A model generated the notes under the pieces. It searched no databases and had not been told where the DNA came from. It saw only the letters and a program-made list of their open reading frames with translations. A DNA stretch of 64,000 nucleotides from contig NC_081555.1 of assembly GCF_963082655.1 (NCBI RefSeq), positions 147,709,551 to 147,773,550 of the forward strand. Reading direction: 5' to 3'. The translations under genes and the position numbers were made by a program. Below are positions 11,641 through 21,699 of this stretch, piece by piece (within the stretch, counting starts at the first letter, position 1; every line of letters starts with the position of its first letter). Origin of the DNA: Stomoxys calcitrans. Taxonomy: Eukaryota; Arthropoda; Insecta; Diptera; Muscidae.

Positions 11641-12842
11641 GAAATTTGCACAAAGTCTTATTCTATGATATTTAGCCAAGTGTTCAAAATTATCCACTTC
11701 AAGTTAGTTTCGCACATAATTTGCCTTATAGAATATCACGAATTAAACCTTTTGCAATAGCAAATGTTAGCTAAAGGCCATCACCATAATTGCTATTACC
11801 TTCCACATAATTACTTTCACAACAACTTCCACCTATGCTGCATGCTGCCAAAGCAGCAAAGTATCATTCAGCAACCCATGGCCATGCCCACAGTGGACAC
11901 TTATTGACCGTTCGAAACCATTTGCACGCTTTGAGCGCAAAACTCAGCCTACCAAACAGCCAGCCATGATTGTCAAAGTAACACAAGGATGTAATTGGTT
12001 CCACCAACATGACATCGCCCAACTGTCACAATCCCCACAGTGTACCAACAGAGCGACAGACAGGCATACTCTGTGCGAACTATACTCGCACATAATTAAA
12101 GCCGTGCAATGAATCCAACGCCAATGAAGCTGAAGCTGAAAACTGAGGATCTATATCCACATCGGTGAAGCCTTTTGCCAAGCCTATTACAGTGTGGTTT
12201 GGTATTCGCTCTGCTGAACGATAACAAACATGAAAATACACCTTTGGCGATGGGCGAATCTATTACGTCCGCCAAAGCTGTGCATTACTTCGCTTGGATG
12301 AATCAACGCTGGCAAACAGGAGGTTATTTAACATTCAGCCGGAAATGAATAATTTGTAACTCTTAAATGCAAGCATATTGACTGGGTTTCCATTAGTATA
12401 GAGATCATAGTAGCAGTGGCATTGATATCAGCATCGATAGATTATGACCACACCAGTAACATCAGCATATCATGAATTATAGGGAACATTTGAAAAAATT
12501 AATTTTCCAACATGGCATTGGCACAGTGTCTATGTATGTGCGTGGGCGTGGGCGTGGGTGTGGGTGTGTGTGTACTCGACAAGTCAATTACAGTTTGTGC
12601 CGAAAAAGCCTCTGTCCGCTGTGGTTATTTTCGCCATTGGTTTTTGAATTAAATTACCAAACTGCAACTGTGCCTAATTCTCCACTGGGATGGTCTTTTC
12701 AAATTATGCCAGTTTGTTTCTATCTCAAGGGAACGTAATGAAGTGGACATTCTCTTTCTGCCTTACAAATAGGCTGTGTATTCTGGGGTGTGTTAATTTT
12801 GTTACAATCATTTGATAAAATTTTAAGTAATTTATATATTAT
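11641..12842. other. Low-repeat intergenic island shared by both copies
   Basis: About 1.2 kb without recognised transposon words, between the convergent genes A1 and B1. It is almost identical to 54900-56127. It includes a GTGGGCGTGGGTGTGGGTGTGTG run near 12540 and a 4 kb distance to the nearest exon. ORFs present are short and have no family features. It may be regulatory, a noncoding transcript or simply unmasked unique DNA. Confidence 0.4.
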
Positions 12843-14070
12843 TATACCCACCACCGAAGGATGGGGGTATATTCATTTTGTCATTCTGTTTGCAACACAC
12901 CGAAATATCCATTTCCGATCCTATAAAGTATATATAATCTTGATCAGCGTAAAAATCTAAGACGATCTAGACATGTCCGTCCGTCTGTCCGTCTGTATGT
13001 TGAAATCACGCTACAGTCTTCAAAAATAGAGATATTGAGCTGAAACTTTGCACAGATTCTTTTTTTGTCCATAAGCAGGTTAAGTTCGAAGATGGGCTAT
13101 ATCGGACTATATCTTGATATAGCCCCCATATAGACCGATCCGCCGATTTAGGGTCTTAGGCCCATGAAAGCCACATTTATTATCCGATTTTGCTGAAATT
13201 TGGGACAGTGAGTTGCCTTAGGCCCTTCGACATTCTTCGTCTATTTGGCTCATATCGGTCAAGATTTGGATATAGCTGCCATATAGACCGATCCTCTGAT
13301 TTAGGGTCTTAGGCCCATAAAAGCCACATTTATTATCCGATTTTTCTGAAATTTGAGACAGTGAGTTGTGTTAGGCTTTTCGACATCCTTCGTCTTTTTG
13401 GCCAAGATCGGTTCAGATTTGGATATAGCTGCCATATAGACCGATCCTCTGATTCAGGGTTTTAGGCCAATAAAAGCAACATTTATTATCCGATTTTGCT
13501 GAAATTTGTCACAGTGAGTTGTGTTAGGCCCTTCGACATTCTTCGCCAATTTGGCCCAGATCGGTCCAGATTTGGTTATAGCTGCCATATAGACCGATCC
13601 TCCTATTTAGGGTCTTTGCCTATAATCGCCACATTTATAATCCGATTTTGCTGAAATTTTTGACAGTTAGTTGTGTTAGGCCCTTCAACATCCTCCGTCT
13701 ATTTGGCCCAGATCGGTCCAGGGTTGGATATAGCTGCCATATAGACCGATCCTCCGATTTAGGGTCTTAGGCCCATAAAAGCAACATTTATTATCAGATT
13801 TTGCTGAAATTTGGGACAGTGAGTTGTGTAAGGCCCTTCGACATCCTTCGTCATCTTGGCATAGATTTGGTTATAGCTGCCATATAGACCGATCCTCCGA
13901 TTTAGGGTCTTAGGCCCATAAAAGCCACATTTGGGTTAGGTCCTTCGACATCATTCGTCAATTTGGTCCACATCGGTCCAGATTCGGAATAAAAGTTGGT
14001 TTACATACATACCCGAGGTGATGAGTATCCAAAGTTCGGCCCGGCTGAACTTAGCGCCTTTTTACTTGTT
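12843..14070 (+). mobile_element. INE-B element
   Basis: TATACCCACCACCGAAGG start, GTCCGTCCGTCTGTCC microsatellite, about six 150-bp units with GCTGCCATATAGACCGATCC, and a GGCTGAACTTAGCGCCTTTT end. Matches 56128-57610 in copy 2, which carries an extra pair of units. Confidence 0.8.
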
Positions 14071-14530
14071 TTATTTGTTTTGGTGGTTCTGCTGTGTCGG
14101 GCAGTTACCCAGATTCTTAGTGGTAAATATTTATGTCATATTTGCACTTCCAATGATTCTCATTGAAGACTCACAATATTTCGAACGGCCTAAATATTTG
14201 TTTGAGTGGTTATTCGGTGGTACGGTGCCCACTACCACTTTACTCTACTAATAAATACCTTACATTGTTGTTCCTTATTACCCCGATCGCCCTAACTTCC
14301 CGTTTAGAAAGTTTTTGGAAGAGGACGGTCCCTCAGACTTAATCCAAAATATTTTTCATTTAAGTCCCATATTGTCCCAATCGGTCCACTATTCAATGGG
14401 TGGTGATATCTGCGGAAAAGGATCCTCCCCCTTTCGGTACCAAAAAATTATACCGAAAGGGGGGGGGGCTTCCAGATCATTCCACGCTTTCTCTAAAATA
14501 TTAAAAATTACCGATTAGGTGAAATGTTAA
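14071..14530. repeat. LTTG-type repeat remnant (TTTCATTTAAGTCCCATATTG family)
   Basis: Contains the TTTCATTTAAGTCCCATATTG word shared with 25441-26540 and 33700-35395. It includes a 13 bp perfect hairpin (14427-14463) and a run of ten G. Confidence 0.55.
14427..14463. repeat. 13-bp perfect hairpin 3' of B1
   Basis: CCCCCTTTCGGTA, an 11-base loop, then TACCGAAAGGGGG. It lies about 190 bp beyond the B1 stop. In copy 2 (58124-58160) the right arm has an A bulge and is followed by a 22-base G run. Confidence 0.6.
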
Positions 14531-14615
14531 TATAAAGTCAATATTTTATAATTTTTTTTTACATTTAGAGAAAAATCCAATTATTCTTCTCTAAAAATTA
14601 TTGTCATCAGTTTAC

Positions 14616-14621
14616 TTTATT
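14616..14621 (-). terminator. Possible poly(A) signal of B1
   Basis: AATAAA on the minus strand, 31-36 bases past the stop. The same place in B2 reads AAGAAA, so either the true signal lies farther downstream or B2 has lost it. Confidence 0.35.
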
Positions 14622-14651
14622 GTCTTACATTACTTTCGTTTACAATTGTCC

Positions 14652-15659
14652 TTATTTACGCCATTTAGAGATCACAATTTCGACAAAGAATATCACCAAG
14701 GCCAATGCCGTCAGCACCAAATAAGTCACAAAAATTCCTTCCAAATTACCCATGGTCAAGGGCAGGAAAACCTGTTTCTCCGTAGGCACCTCTACATAAG
14801 TGCGGTCCACACTGTTGGAGGCCCAAAAGTCAATAAGGCCCATGGCACGCAAATTCTGCAAAACTTCATTAAAACGATCTATCAGAAAAGTGTGCTTGGT
14901 AAAATAAATGGTCAGGTGTTGGGTGAAAATCTTCTCAGGCAATACAATGAACATGCCCCGCTTATTCTCCACCCTGGCATGATGTATAATAAAATCCTCG
15001 GGTGAAATGCCAGCATAACACTCATGCTTATGTGCCTCCACATAGAAGAATATACTCTGCTCCGAGACATTCTTGATGATATGCATTTCGATTAAACGCA
15101 AATAGAATGTGGGCACAGTGGACACCGAATCATAGGTGCCATTGGTGGTTACTATCTTACAGCCCCGTGACATAAGGTCTACCAGACCAAAGGGTGCGGG
15201 ATGATAAAGATCACTTTGTAGCAATTGAAACAGCAAAGATTGATATGCTGTTCTCAGCAGCAGCCCAAAGAGGTCCCAAAGTGTCAAAACAAATCGGCAA
15301 AAGGTATTTTCTGGCAATGCACCTATCGCCTGACCGGTCATCATCATAACAATATTCGTTAGGGGAGCAGTTGGTCTGGGTATGCCCATAACTATTCTGG
15401 CCCAATAGGATGTATCATAGCGTAACTGTACAAAATAGACCACCAAGAGGGCCGTTAAGAAACTTATGACTAAACATATCCAAGTACGATTGTCGAAGGC
15501 ATACACCAAAATCTCCAGTGAGGTATATGGTTGGGCTCTTTTCAAAAACGCATAGGCTTGCCATGTCTGGTAGTATGATTCAGCACCCGTCAATACGGCT
15601 GCACGCTCCAAAGTAACGCGAAAGGAACCAAGGCTCAGGTCAGCTGTACGCCTGATCAT
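14652..15659 (-). CDS. B1 exon 3
   Basis: The acceptor is CCCTCTCCAG at 15660 and the exon opens MIRRTADLSLGSF. It encodes 335 residues with TM1, pore, TM2, S2 and TM3, ending KWRK and TAA. It differs from B2 at one residue (V/A in the TM1 region). An in-frame ATG at 15707 lies in the intron. Confidence 0.88.
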   Translation of the reverse strand: MIRRTADLSLGSFRVTLERAAVLTGAESYYQTWQAYAFLKRAQPYTSLEILVYAFDNRTWICLVISFLTALLVVYFVQLRYDTSYWARIVMGIPRPTAPLTNIVMMMTGQAIGALPENTFCRFVLTLWDLFGLLLRTAYQSLLFQLLQSDLYHPAPFGLVDLMSRGCKIVTTNGTYDSVSTVPTFYLRLIEMHIIKNVSEQSIFFYVEAHKHECYAGISPEDFIIHHARVENKRGMFIVLPEKIFTQHLTIYFTKHTFLIDRFNEVLQNLRAMGLIDFWASNSVDRTYVEVPTEKQVFLPLTMGNLEGIFVTYLVLTALALVIFFVEIVISKWRK

Positions 15660-18600
15660 CTGGAGAGGGAGAATTATAACAAAAATGATAGAAAATTTTT
15701 TTTTCAATGTTTATAACAAATTTTTCTTTAAAACTCAGTTTTTATCATTTATTGACGTTTTTCCATTTCTTACCAATCCCATTGCTCCATTGATGGTACC
15801 ATCTGGCTGTTGTTTACCACGTTGCTGATTATTAATAGGCTCTATCAAAGCCACAGTGAAATTAAACTTATCCCCCAATACATACAGTAATTCTGCCTCC
15901 CAATAATGTATTTCTATGGTCCCATTCGGATGACGTTTAAAACTCAAATAGGGCGGGGTATTCCATACAGCCGCTGTAACTGGGCATTTGTGTAAATTTC
16001 CCACTTTATCCGGATACAAAGATTTCGGTATGGGATAACGCCATGAATCGCTATATGAATTTAAATATTTCACATGCACATGACGACATGATGCACCATC
16101 ATGGAAGGGAAAATAAGTGTAGACATCCACTACCTGGGTGTCTGGGTTCTCAACGAGCACAATGACATTTAACATGTAGTACTGCCAAAAGTGAGAGAAT
16201 ATCTGATGCAACTCCAAATAGAGATCCGAAAAGCGTGCCGCATCCATCAAATACAAGATGTAATGCTCTTGGATATCATAGTCCTTGGTAAGATTGGCAG
16301 GATTCAATTCCCTAGAGTGGAAAAAAAGAATTATAATTAATATCAGTAAGGACAGGCTTAAGCTGGCGCAGCCGATTTTGATATCAACAAGTAAAAGCGT
16401 GCTAAGTTCGGCCGGGCCGAATCTTACATACCCTCCACCATGGAGCGCATTTGTCGAGTTCTTTTCTCGGCATCTCTTCTTAGGCAAAAACTGATATAAG
16501 AAAAGATTTGCTCCGCTATTAGAGCGATATCAAGATATGATCCGGTTTAGACCACAATTAAATTATATGTTTGAGACCTGTGTAAAATGGCAGCCAATTC
16601 GAATAAGAATTGCGCCGTTTGGGGGCTTAAGAAGTAAAATAGAGAGATAGATTTATATGGGAGCTGTATCGGGCTATAGACCGATTCAGACCATAATATG
16701 TTGATGGTCATGAAAGGATCCGTCGTACAAAATTTCAGGCAAATCGGATAATAATTGCGACCTCTAAAGGCTCAAGAAGTCAAGGTCCCAGATCGGTTTA
16801 TATGGCAGCTATATCAGGTTATGAACCGATGTGAACCATACTTGGCACAGTTGTTGGATATCATAACAAAACACGTCGTGCAAAATTTCATTCCAATCGG
16901 ATAAGAATTGCGCACTCTAGAGGATCAAGAAGTCAAGACCCAAGATCGGTTTATATGGCAGCTATATCAGGTTATGAACCGATTTGAACCTTATTTGACA
17001 CAGTTGTTGAAAGTAAAAATAAAATACGTCATGCTAAATTTCAGCCAAATCGGATAGGAATTGCGCCCTCTAGAAGCTCAAGAAGTCAAATCCCCAGATC
17101 TGTTTATATGACAGCTATATCAGGTTATGGACCGATTTAAACCATACTTGGCACAGTTGTTGGATATCATAACGAAATACTTCGTTCAAAAATTCATTCA
17201 AATCGGATAAGAATTGTGCCCTCTAGAGGCTCAAGAAGTCTAGACCCAAGATCGGTTTATATGGCAGATATATCAGGTTATGAACCGATTTAAACCATAC
17301 TTGATATAGTTGTTGGGTATCATAACAAAACACGTCGTGCGAAATTCCATTCCATTCGGATAAGAATTGCGCCCACTAGAGGCTCAAGAAGTCAAGACCC
17401 AAGATCGGTTTATATGGCAGCTATATCAGGTTATAGACCGATTTGAACCATACTTGGCATAGTTGTTGGATATCATAACAAAACACGTCGTGCAAAATTT
17501 CATTCCAATCGGATAAGAATTGCGTCCTCTAGAGCCTCAAGAAGTCAAGACCCAAGATCGGTTTGTATGGCAGCTATAACAAAACATGGACCGATATAGC
17601 CCATTTACAATCCCAACCGACCTACACTAATAAGAAGTATTTGTGTAAAATTTCAAGCGGCTAGCTTTACTCCTTCGGAAGTTAGCGTGCTTTCGACAGA
17701 CAGACGGACGGACGGACGGACAGACGGACGGACATGGCTAGATCGACATAAAATGTCACGACGATCAAGAATATATATACTTTATGGGGTCTCAGACGAA
17801 TATTTCGAGTAGTTACAAACAGAATGACGAAATTTGTATACCCCCCATCTTATGGTGGAGGGTATAAAAACTTCGGGAGCACTCTCTCTCGGATGGATCA
17901 AAGCTAGAGGAGAGAGTGGGCCTGGGAACTGAGATCTGTTTTAGACTGCCTAACCATAATACAGTACTACAGGCGGATATGCGAGCTATCAAGGAATGCG
18001 TGAGGTGGTGGATGCTAACGCGAGGACGTTGAGTGTGAACATCTTTACGGACAGTAAAATTGCTATAAGGGCAATAAAAACCAAAACGGTGAGGTCACCA
18101 ACAGTTTTGCAGTGTAAGAAAGAAATTAACGCCTTCTCTGAGGATAGCAAAATCCGCATCGTTTGGTTGCCGGGCCATAACGGGTTAAGGTAAATGAAAA
18201 GCCAGACGATTTGGCGGTGAAGGCTAGAGGACTGCCGTCAATAAACTTGTTTAACCCGAAGCTTTTCGGGTCGACGCAGTCCGAGCTAATGGCGTGGGCG
18301 CATGCAACCCTTCTAGAGAAGCGAAACGGTCGGTAGGACGGCGAAAATCCCATGGGGGATCCATATCGTAAGAAGACAAAGCTATTACTGAAAGGAAGTA
18401 AGAAGGAGGTCAGTATAGCTTTTGGTATCATAACGGGACACACAGGATGCGGCAAGTGATAACATGTGTAGGGTAGCGGGAAGATAATGAGACGTTGGAG
18501 CATTTCCTTTGTCAGTGCCCGGATTTCACGTCTAAGACATACCAGCACTTAGGTGGGGACACAATACCAGACATGAACCAACTTAGGGGCGTGGCATGGA

Positions 18601-20838
18601 AAACAATTAAGGATTTTGTAAGTAGCACGGGATTCCGACTTTCTTTTTCGAGATAACTTTTCAGTTTTTAGAGTGCACAACAAGCCGATTACTAGTTTAG
18701 GAGTATGTCTATCGTAGTGGCATGGGGCAGATTAATATCTGCACCCTCTTTTCAACCTAACCTAACTTCGGTAGCAAGGCCCCACTCCAGCTCCCGTAGA
18801 ACATGTGGGCCAATCGATACGGTATGGGGCGCAAATAAAAGTTCTTTCTTAGTGGAGTACGAATCTGAGATTAATTTTAGACACAAAGTTACAATGAGAC
18901 ACCCTAGTCAAAAACAAGTAAGAGCGTGCTAAGTTTGGCCGGGCCGAATCTTATATACCCTCCACCATGAGTCGCATTTGTGGAGTTCTATGAGCGGTAT
19001 TGGATAAGAACTGTTATGCTGTTGGAGCTATATCAAGTTATAGTCCGATTCGGACCATATATGAATGCTGAACATTGTAGAAGTCATTGTGTAATATTTC
19101 AGTTCATTCGGATAAGAATTGCGCTGTGTAGGGACTCAAGAAGCAAAAACGGGATATCGATTTTTATGGGAGCTGTATCAAGTTATTGATCGATTCAGAC
19201 CTTATTGGACACGTATGTTGAAGGTCATGAGGGAAGCCTTCGTATAAAATTTCTGCCAAATCGGATGAGTATTGCACCCTCTAGAGGCTCAAGAAGTCAA
19301 GACCCAAGATCGGTTTTTATGCCAGCTATATCAAAACATAGACCGATTTGGCCCATTTACAATCCCAACCGCTTGAAATTTTGCTTAGATAATTCATATC
19401 GGTCGTAGGTCATTGGGGATTGCAAATGGGCCATATCGGTTCAGATTTAGATGTAGCTCCCATTATAAACCCAACTCCCGATTTGTGTTCTTGAGCCCCT
19501 AGAAGTCGCTGTTTTGGACTGATTTGGCTAAAATTTTGCATATAGTTGTTCTGTTATGTCTTCCAACTACTTTGCTAAGTATCGTCCAAATTGGTCTATA
19601 ACCTGATATAGCTCCCATATAAACTGGTATCCAGTTTGGACTTCTTGAGCTTCTAGATACCCCAATTTTCATCCGACTTCGCTGAAATTTGGGTTTTTGG
19701 TTAGAGCAAGGGTTTTGTTCTAAATTTCAATCTCGGAATTTCTTTGATTCGCAAAGGTCTTTAAACTTTTATAGCCCCCATACAAACCGATCCCCGAATT
19801 TGAGCCCTAGAAGCATCAGTTTTTATCTGATTTGGCCTAAACTTCGGACAACGACTTTTGTTCTGATCTCCAACAACATTACCGACTATGATGCGAATGG
19901 GTAAATAAACTGGGATACCCTCCATATAAACCCGAACCGATGTGGCCCATTTGCAATCCCAACTGACCTACACCAATAAGAAGTATTCATGCAAAATTTC
20001 AAGCGGCTAGCTTTACTCCTTCGAAAGTTAGCGTGCTTTCGACAGACGGATGGACGGACGGACGGACGGACGGACGGACGGACATGGCTAGTTCGACTTT
20101 AAATTTCACGACGATCAAGAATATAAAAAACTTTACGGGGTCTTAGACGAATATTTCGAGGAGTTACAAAACAGAATGACGAAATTAGTATACCCCCATC
20201 CTATGGTGGAGGGTATGAAAAGTTGCTCCTTTATAGCAAAGAACGTTGTAATGTATGTATATCGCCCAATTTTCCCTTCAGAGTCCTTGCAAGCTCATTT
20301 ATCACTCTCAAGCACACGCATCCATATAGGATACATACCTCAACGACTTGGCACTGTCCACCACAATAACATTGAATTTCCTATTGAATGTTATCATGCG
20401 ATCGCCGCTAATGTTTTCAATTTCCACCTTAAAGTCCTTCTTGCATATCAACACATGCCGCATAAAGTCGTGCAAGTCATGGCGTAGACGCTCTTCCTCG
20501 ATATGGCTGCTGAACATAAAACCATCCGATAGCAATGCAAAATAGTTCCTGACAATGTTGCAACATGCTGCAATGACACGCTGCAAGAGCAAAGGTAACT
20601 CGTGACCGTCTAAATTTTGCATAATTGATAAATTATGATGGCTTTCTTGTTGCAGCAGCTGTTGTTGTGACGGAAACTCAGGTCGTTGTTGTTGTTGTTG
20701 CTGCTGCTGCTGTTGTTCATGACAATGCACTTCCACTTCAAGCACTTGATTTTGTTGCTGTTGTGGTTGTTGCTGTTGTTCACAAATCGCTATTGCAATC
20801 ATAGCCAATGTCATGGAGAAATTTGCTAAACGCATCAT
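14652..20838 (-). CDS. Ionotropic receptor B, copy 1 (B1), complete
   Basis: Divergent insect ionotropic receptor of 681 aa in three exons: 20838-20339, 16311-15774 and 15659-14652. Junctions are phase 2 then phase 0, exactly as in gene A, and the joined frame is open. ATG 20838 (or 20835) begins MMRLANFSMTLAMIAIAIC, a likely signal peptide; a longer frame upstream has only a GTG. A polyglutamine stretch (residues about 21-51) follows, then the amino-terminal domain ending KFNVIVVDSAKSLR. S1 lies around residues 300-346. TM1 is about 406-424, a pore-like PLTNIVMMMTGQAIGALP segment about 444-461, TM2 with LLLRTAYQSLLFQLL from about 466, and TM3 about 655-676. It is expected to form or join a ligand-gated cation channel in chemosensory neurons. 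The ligand is unknown. Convergent with A1. Confidence 0.88.
15774..16311 (-). CDS. B1 exon 2
   Basis: The acceptor CCACTCTAG ends at 16312 and the donor is GGATTG|GTAAGA. It encodes the second half of the amino-terminal domain and S1, with CPVTAAVWNTPPYLSF matching the CPLTCAAWNEFPYINL block of gene A. Residues around DGASCRHVHVKYLNSYSDSW differ strongly from B2. Reading on past the acceptor into intron sequence gives a spurious longer ORF up to 16487. Confidence 0.85.
16386..17870 (-). mobile_element. INE-A element in B1 intron 1
   Basis: ACAAGTAAAAGCGTGCTAAG and the TTCGGCCGGGCCGAA palindrome at one end, GGTGGAGGGTATAAAAA at the other, with about seven 150-bp units. No copy stands at the equivalent junction of B2, where the sequence changes right after GATTTTGATATCAA. 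Confidence 0.82.
17871..18765 (+). pseudogene. LINE fragment with RNase H domain
   Basis: A frame at 17996-18193 reads VNIFTDSKIAIRAIKTKT and IRIVWLPGHNGL, the core of a retrotransposon RNase H (DSK, then the PGH block). Further on a HFLCQCPDF-like tail is broken by frameshifts, then CTTTTCAACCTAACCTAACTT, a LINE-type 3' tail. This is the I/LOA-like, RNase H-bearing non-LTR class. It is dead and lacks its reverse transcriptase. Confidence 0.7.
18913..20220 (-). mobile_element. INE-A element near B1 exon 1
   Basis: ACAAGTAAGAGCGTGCTAAG start, GGTGGAGGGTATGAAAA end. The middle third (19390-19920) is diverged and partly inverted, with GGGCCATATCGGTTCAG reading the other way, which suggests internal rearrangement. 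Its counterpart in B2 is at 61993-63620. Confidence 0.75.
20339..20838 (-). CDS. B1 exon 1
   Basis: Starts at ATG 20838 and ends TCGTTGAG|GTATGT. The last codon is split AG|G, the same position and phase as gene A exon 1 (CTCAG|GTAATT). It encodes the signal peptide, a Q-rich linker and the first part of the amino-terminal domain. It lies 4.0 kb from exon 2, so it could be mistaken for a separate gene. Confidence 0.8.
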
Positions 20839-20922
20839 TCTCGGCACATAAACACCCACACAGGCACACAGGCAAACGAACAAATGGAAAAGTTGAGCAA
20901 GTCTTAAAACGACTTCCGCCAC

Positions 20923-21019
20923 GTTGGTTGACCATTTACCAACTGAACTCTTCTCAACTTAATTCAATGTGGCATTCCTTAGATGGTTTCCTTTTCTACT
21001 TTTCAGTTTATTCAGTCAC
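20923..21019. other. B1 5' flank
   Basis: About 180 bp separate the start codon from the duplicated 96-mer. A minus-strand TCAGTT near 20946-20941 fits the insect initiator consensus, but no TATA box is evident. Confidence 0.25.
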
Positions 21020-21221
21020 GGCTGGTGTTGTCTGGATTGCGTTCGTTAGTCAGTAAGTAAATGTGGAACAGGGCCTTATCTTTGGAGGGAGTTAAACTTC
21101 CTTAGATACCGAGCCACCAGATACCGGCTGGTGTTGTCTGGATTGCGTTCGTTAGTCAGTAAGTAAATGTGGAACAGGGCCTTATCTTTGGAGGGAGTTA
21201 AACTTCCTTAGATACCGAGCC
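21020..21221. repeat. 96-bp direct duplication upstream of B1
   Basis: Two near-identical 96-base copies, 21020-21115 and 21126-21221, both starting GGCTGGTGTTGTCTGGATTG and ending GATACCGAGCC, separated by 10 bases. The block lies 182-384 bp upstream of the B1 start codon. Confidence 0.85.
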
Positions 21222-21235
21222 TTGAATTACGATAT

Positions 21236-21690
21236 TAGTTTTGTTTTTGGTAACTGTTTGGTGCGGTTTACATGCCGGCGGCGTCATTGGACCATACTTC
21301 TTCATCGACGATGCACATTGTAACGTTGCATTGATTGGACAACGCCACCGCACCATGTCCACTGATTATTTTTGGCCTGAATTGAAAGATATAGACCTGG
21401 TAGACATGTGGTTTCAAAAGGACGATGCCACAAGCCACACAGCACACCTTACAATCGATTTATTGAAGAATTTGTTTGATGAGAGTGTTATCTCAAGAAG
21501 TAGTCCAGTCGATTGGCCGCCTCGTTCGTGCGACGACGTTAGAAGAGCTCAGAACCAACATTGAACGGGAAATAGCGAACGTTTTGACTCAAATGTTTCC
21601 CGAGTCATCGAAAATCGGGTACTGGCAGATGCAAAAGTGCCCGTGGTGGGCATAAGAACGTAGACGAGTTCCATCCATAAATGAAAACAC
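21236..21690 (+). pseudogene. Tc1/mariner-superfamily transposase fragment
   Basis: The frame at 21241-21564 carries VWCGLHAGGVIGPYFF, then MWFQKDDATSHTAHLTIDLL (second catalytic Asp) and VDWPPRSCD (third acidic position). A frameshifted IENRVLADAK-like tail follows. These blocks are typical of a mariner-like transposase group common in insects and distinct from the element at 28056. The N-terminal DNA-binding region is missing. It is dead. Confidence 0.7.
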
Positions 21691-21699
21691 GGTATTTAA

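Larger units (their letters stand above)
16312..20338 (-). other. B1 intron 1, transposon-filled
   Basis: A 4.03 kb phase-2 GT-AG intron; the homologous intron in gene A is only 63 bp. It holds two INE-A copies with a LINE RNase H fragment between them. B2 intron 1 (60032-63741) has a different set: two INE-A copies, a SINE and LTTG-type repeat pieces. Confidence 0.75.
1..20838 (+). repeat. Segmental duplication, copy 1 (A1-B1)
   Basis: Direct repeat of a convergent receptor pair. Anchors and offsets to copy 2: A exon 2 end 275/41699 (41424), A exon 3 5356/48942 (43586), B exon 3 and exon 2 (about 43720), B exon 1 end 20339/63742 (43403). Left boundary is outside the window. Confidence 0.9.

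Noticed and set aside
12472..12738. 88-codon ORF identical in both duplicated islands (also 55757-56023)
   Set aside because: Identity is explained by the recent duplication; composition is driven by a GTGGGCGTGGG simple repeat and no domain or splice context is seen.
15735..16487. 250-codon reading of B1 exon 2 starting at 16487
   Set aside because: The first part reads through an INE end and intron sequence; the acceptor at 16312 and the match to gene A and B2 set the exon start at 16311.
16386..17870. LTR retrotransposon reading of the INE copies
   Set aside because: Ends are inverted, not direct, repeats; no primer-binding site, polypurine tract or gag/pol is present.
20308..20922. Longer start for receptor B at 20922
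   Set aside because: The codon there is GTG. The first ATG in frame is at 20838 and is followed by a good signal peptide.
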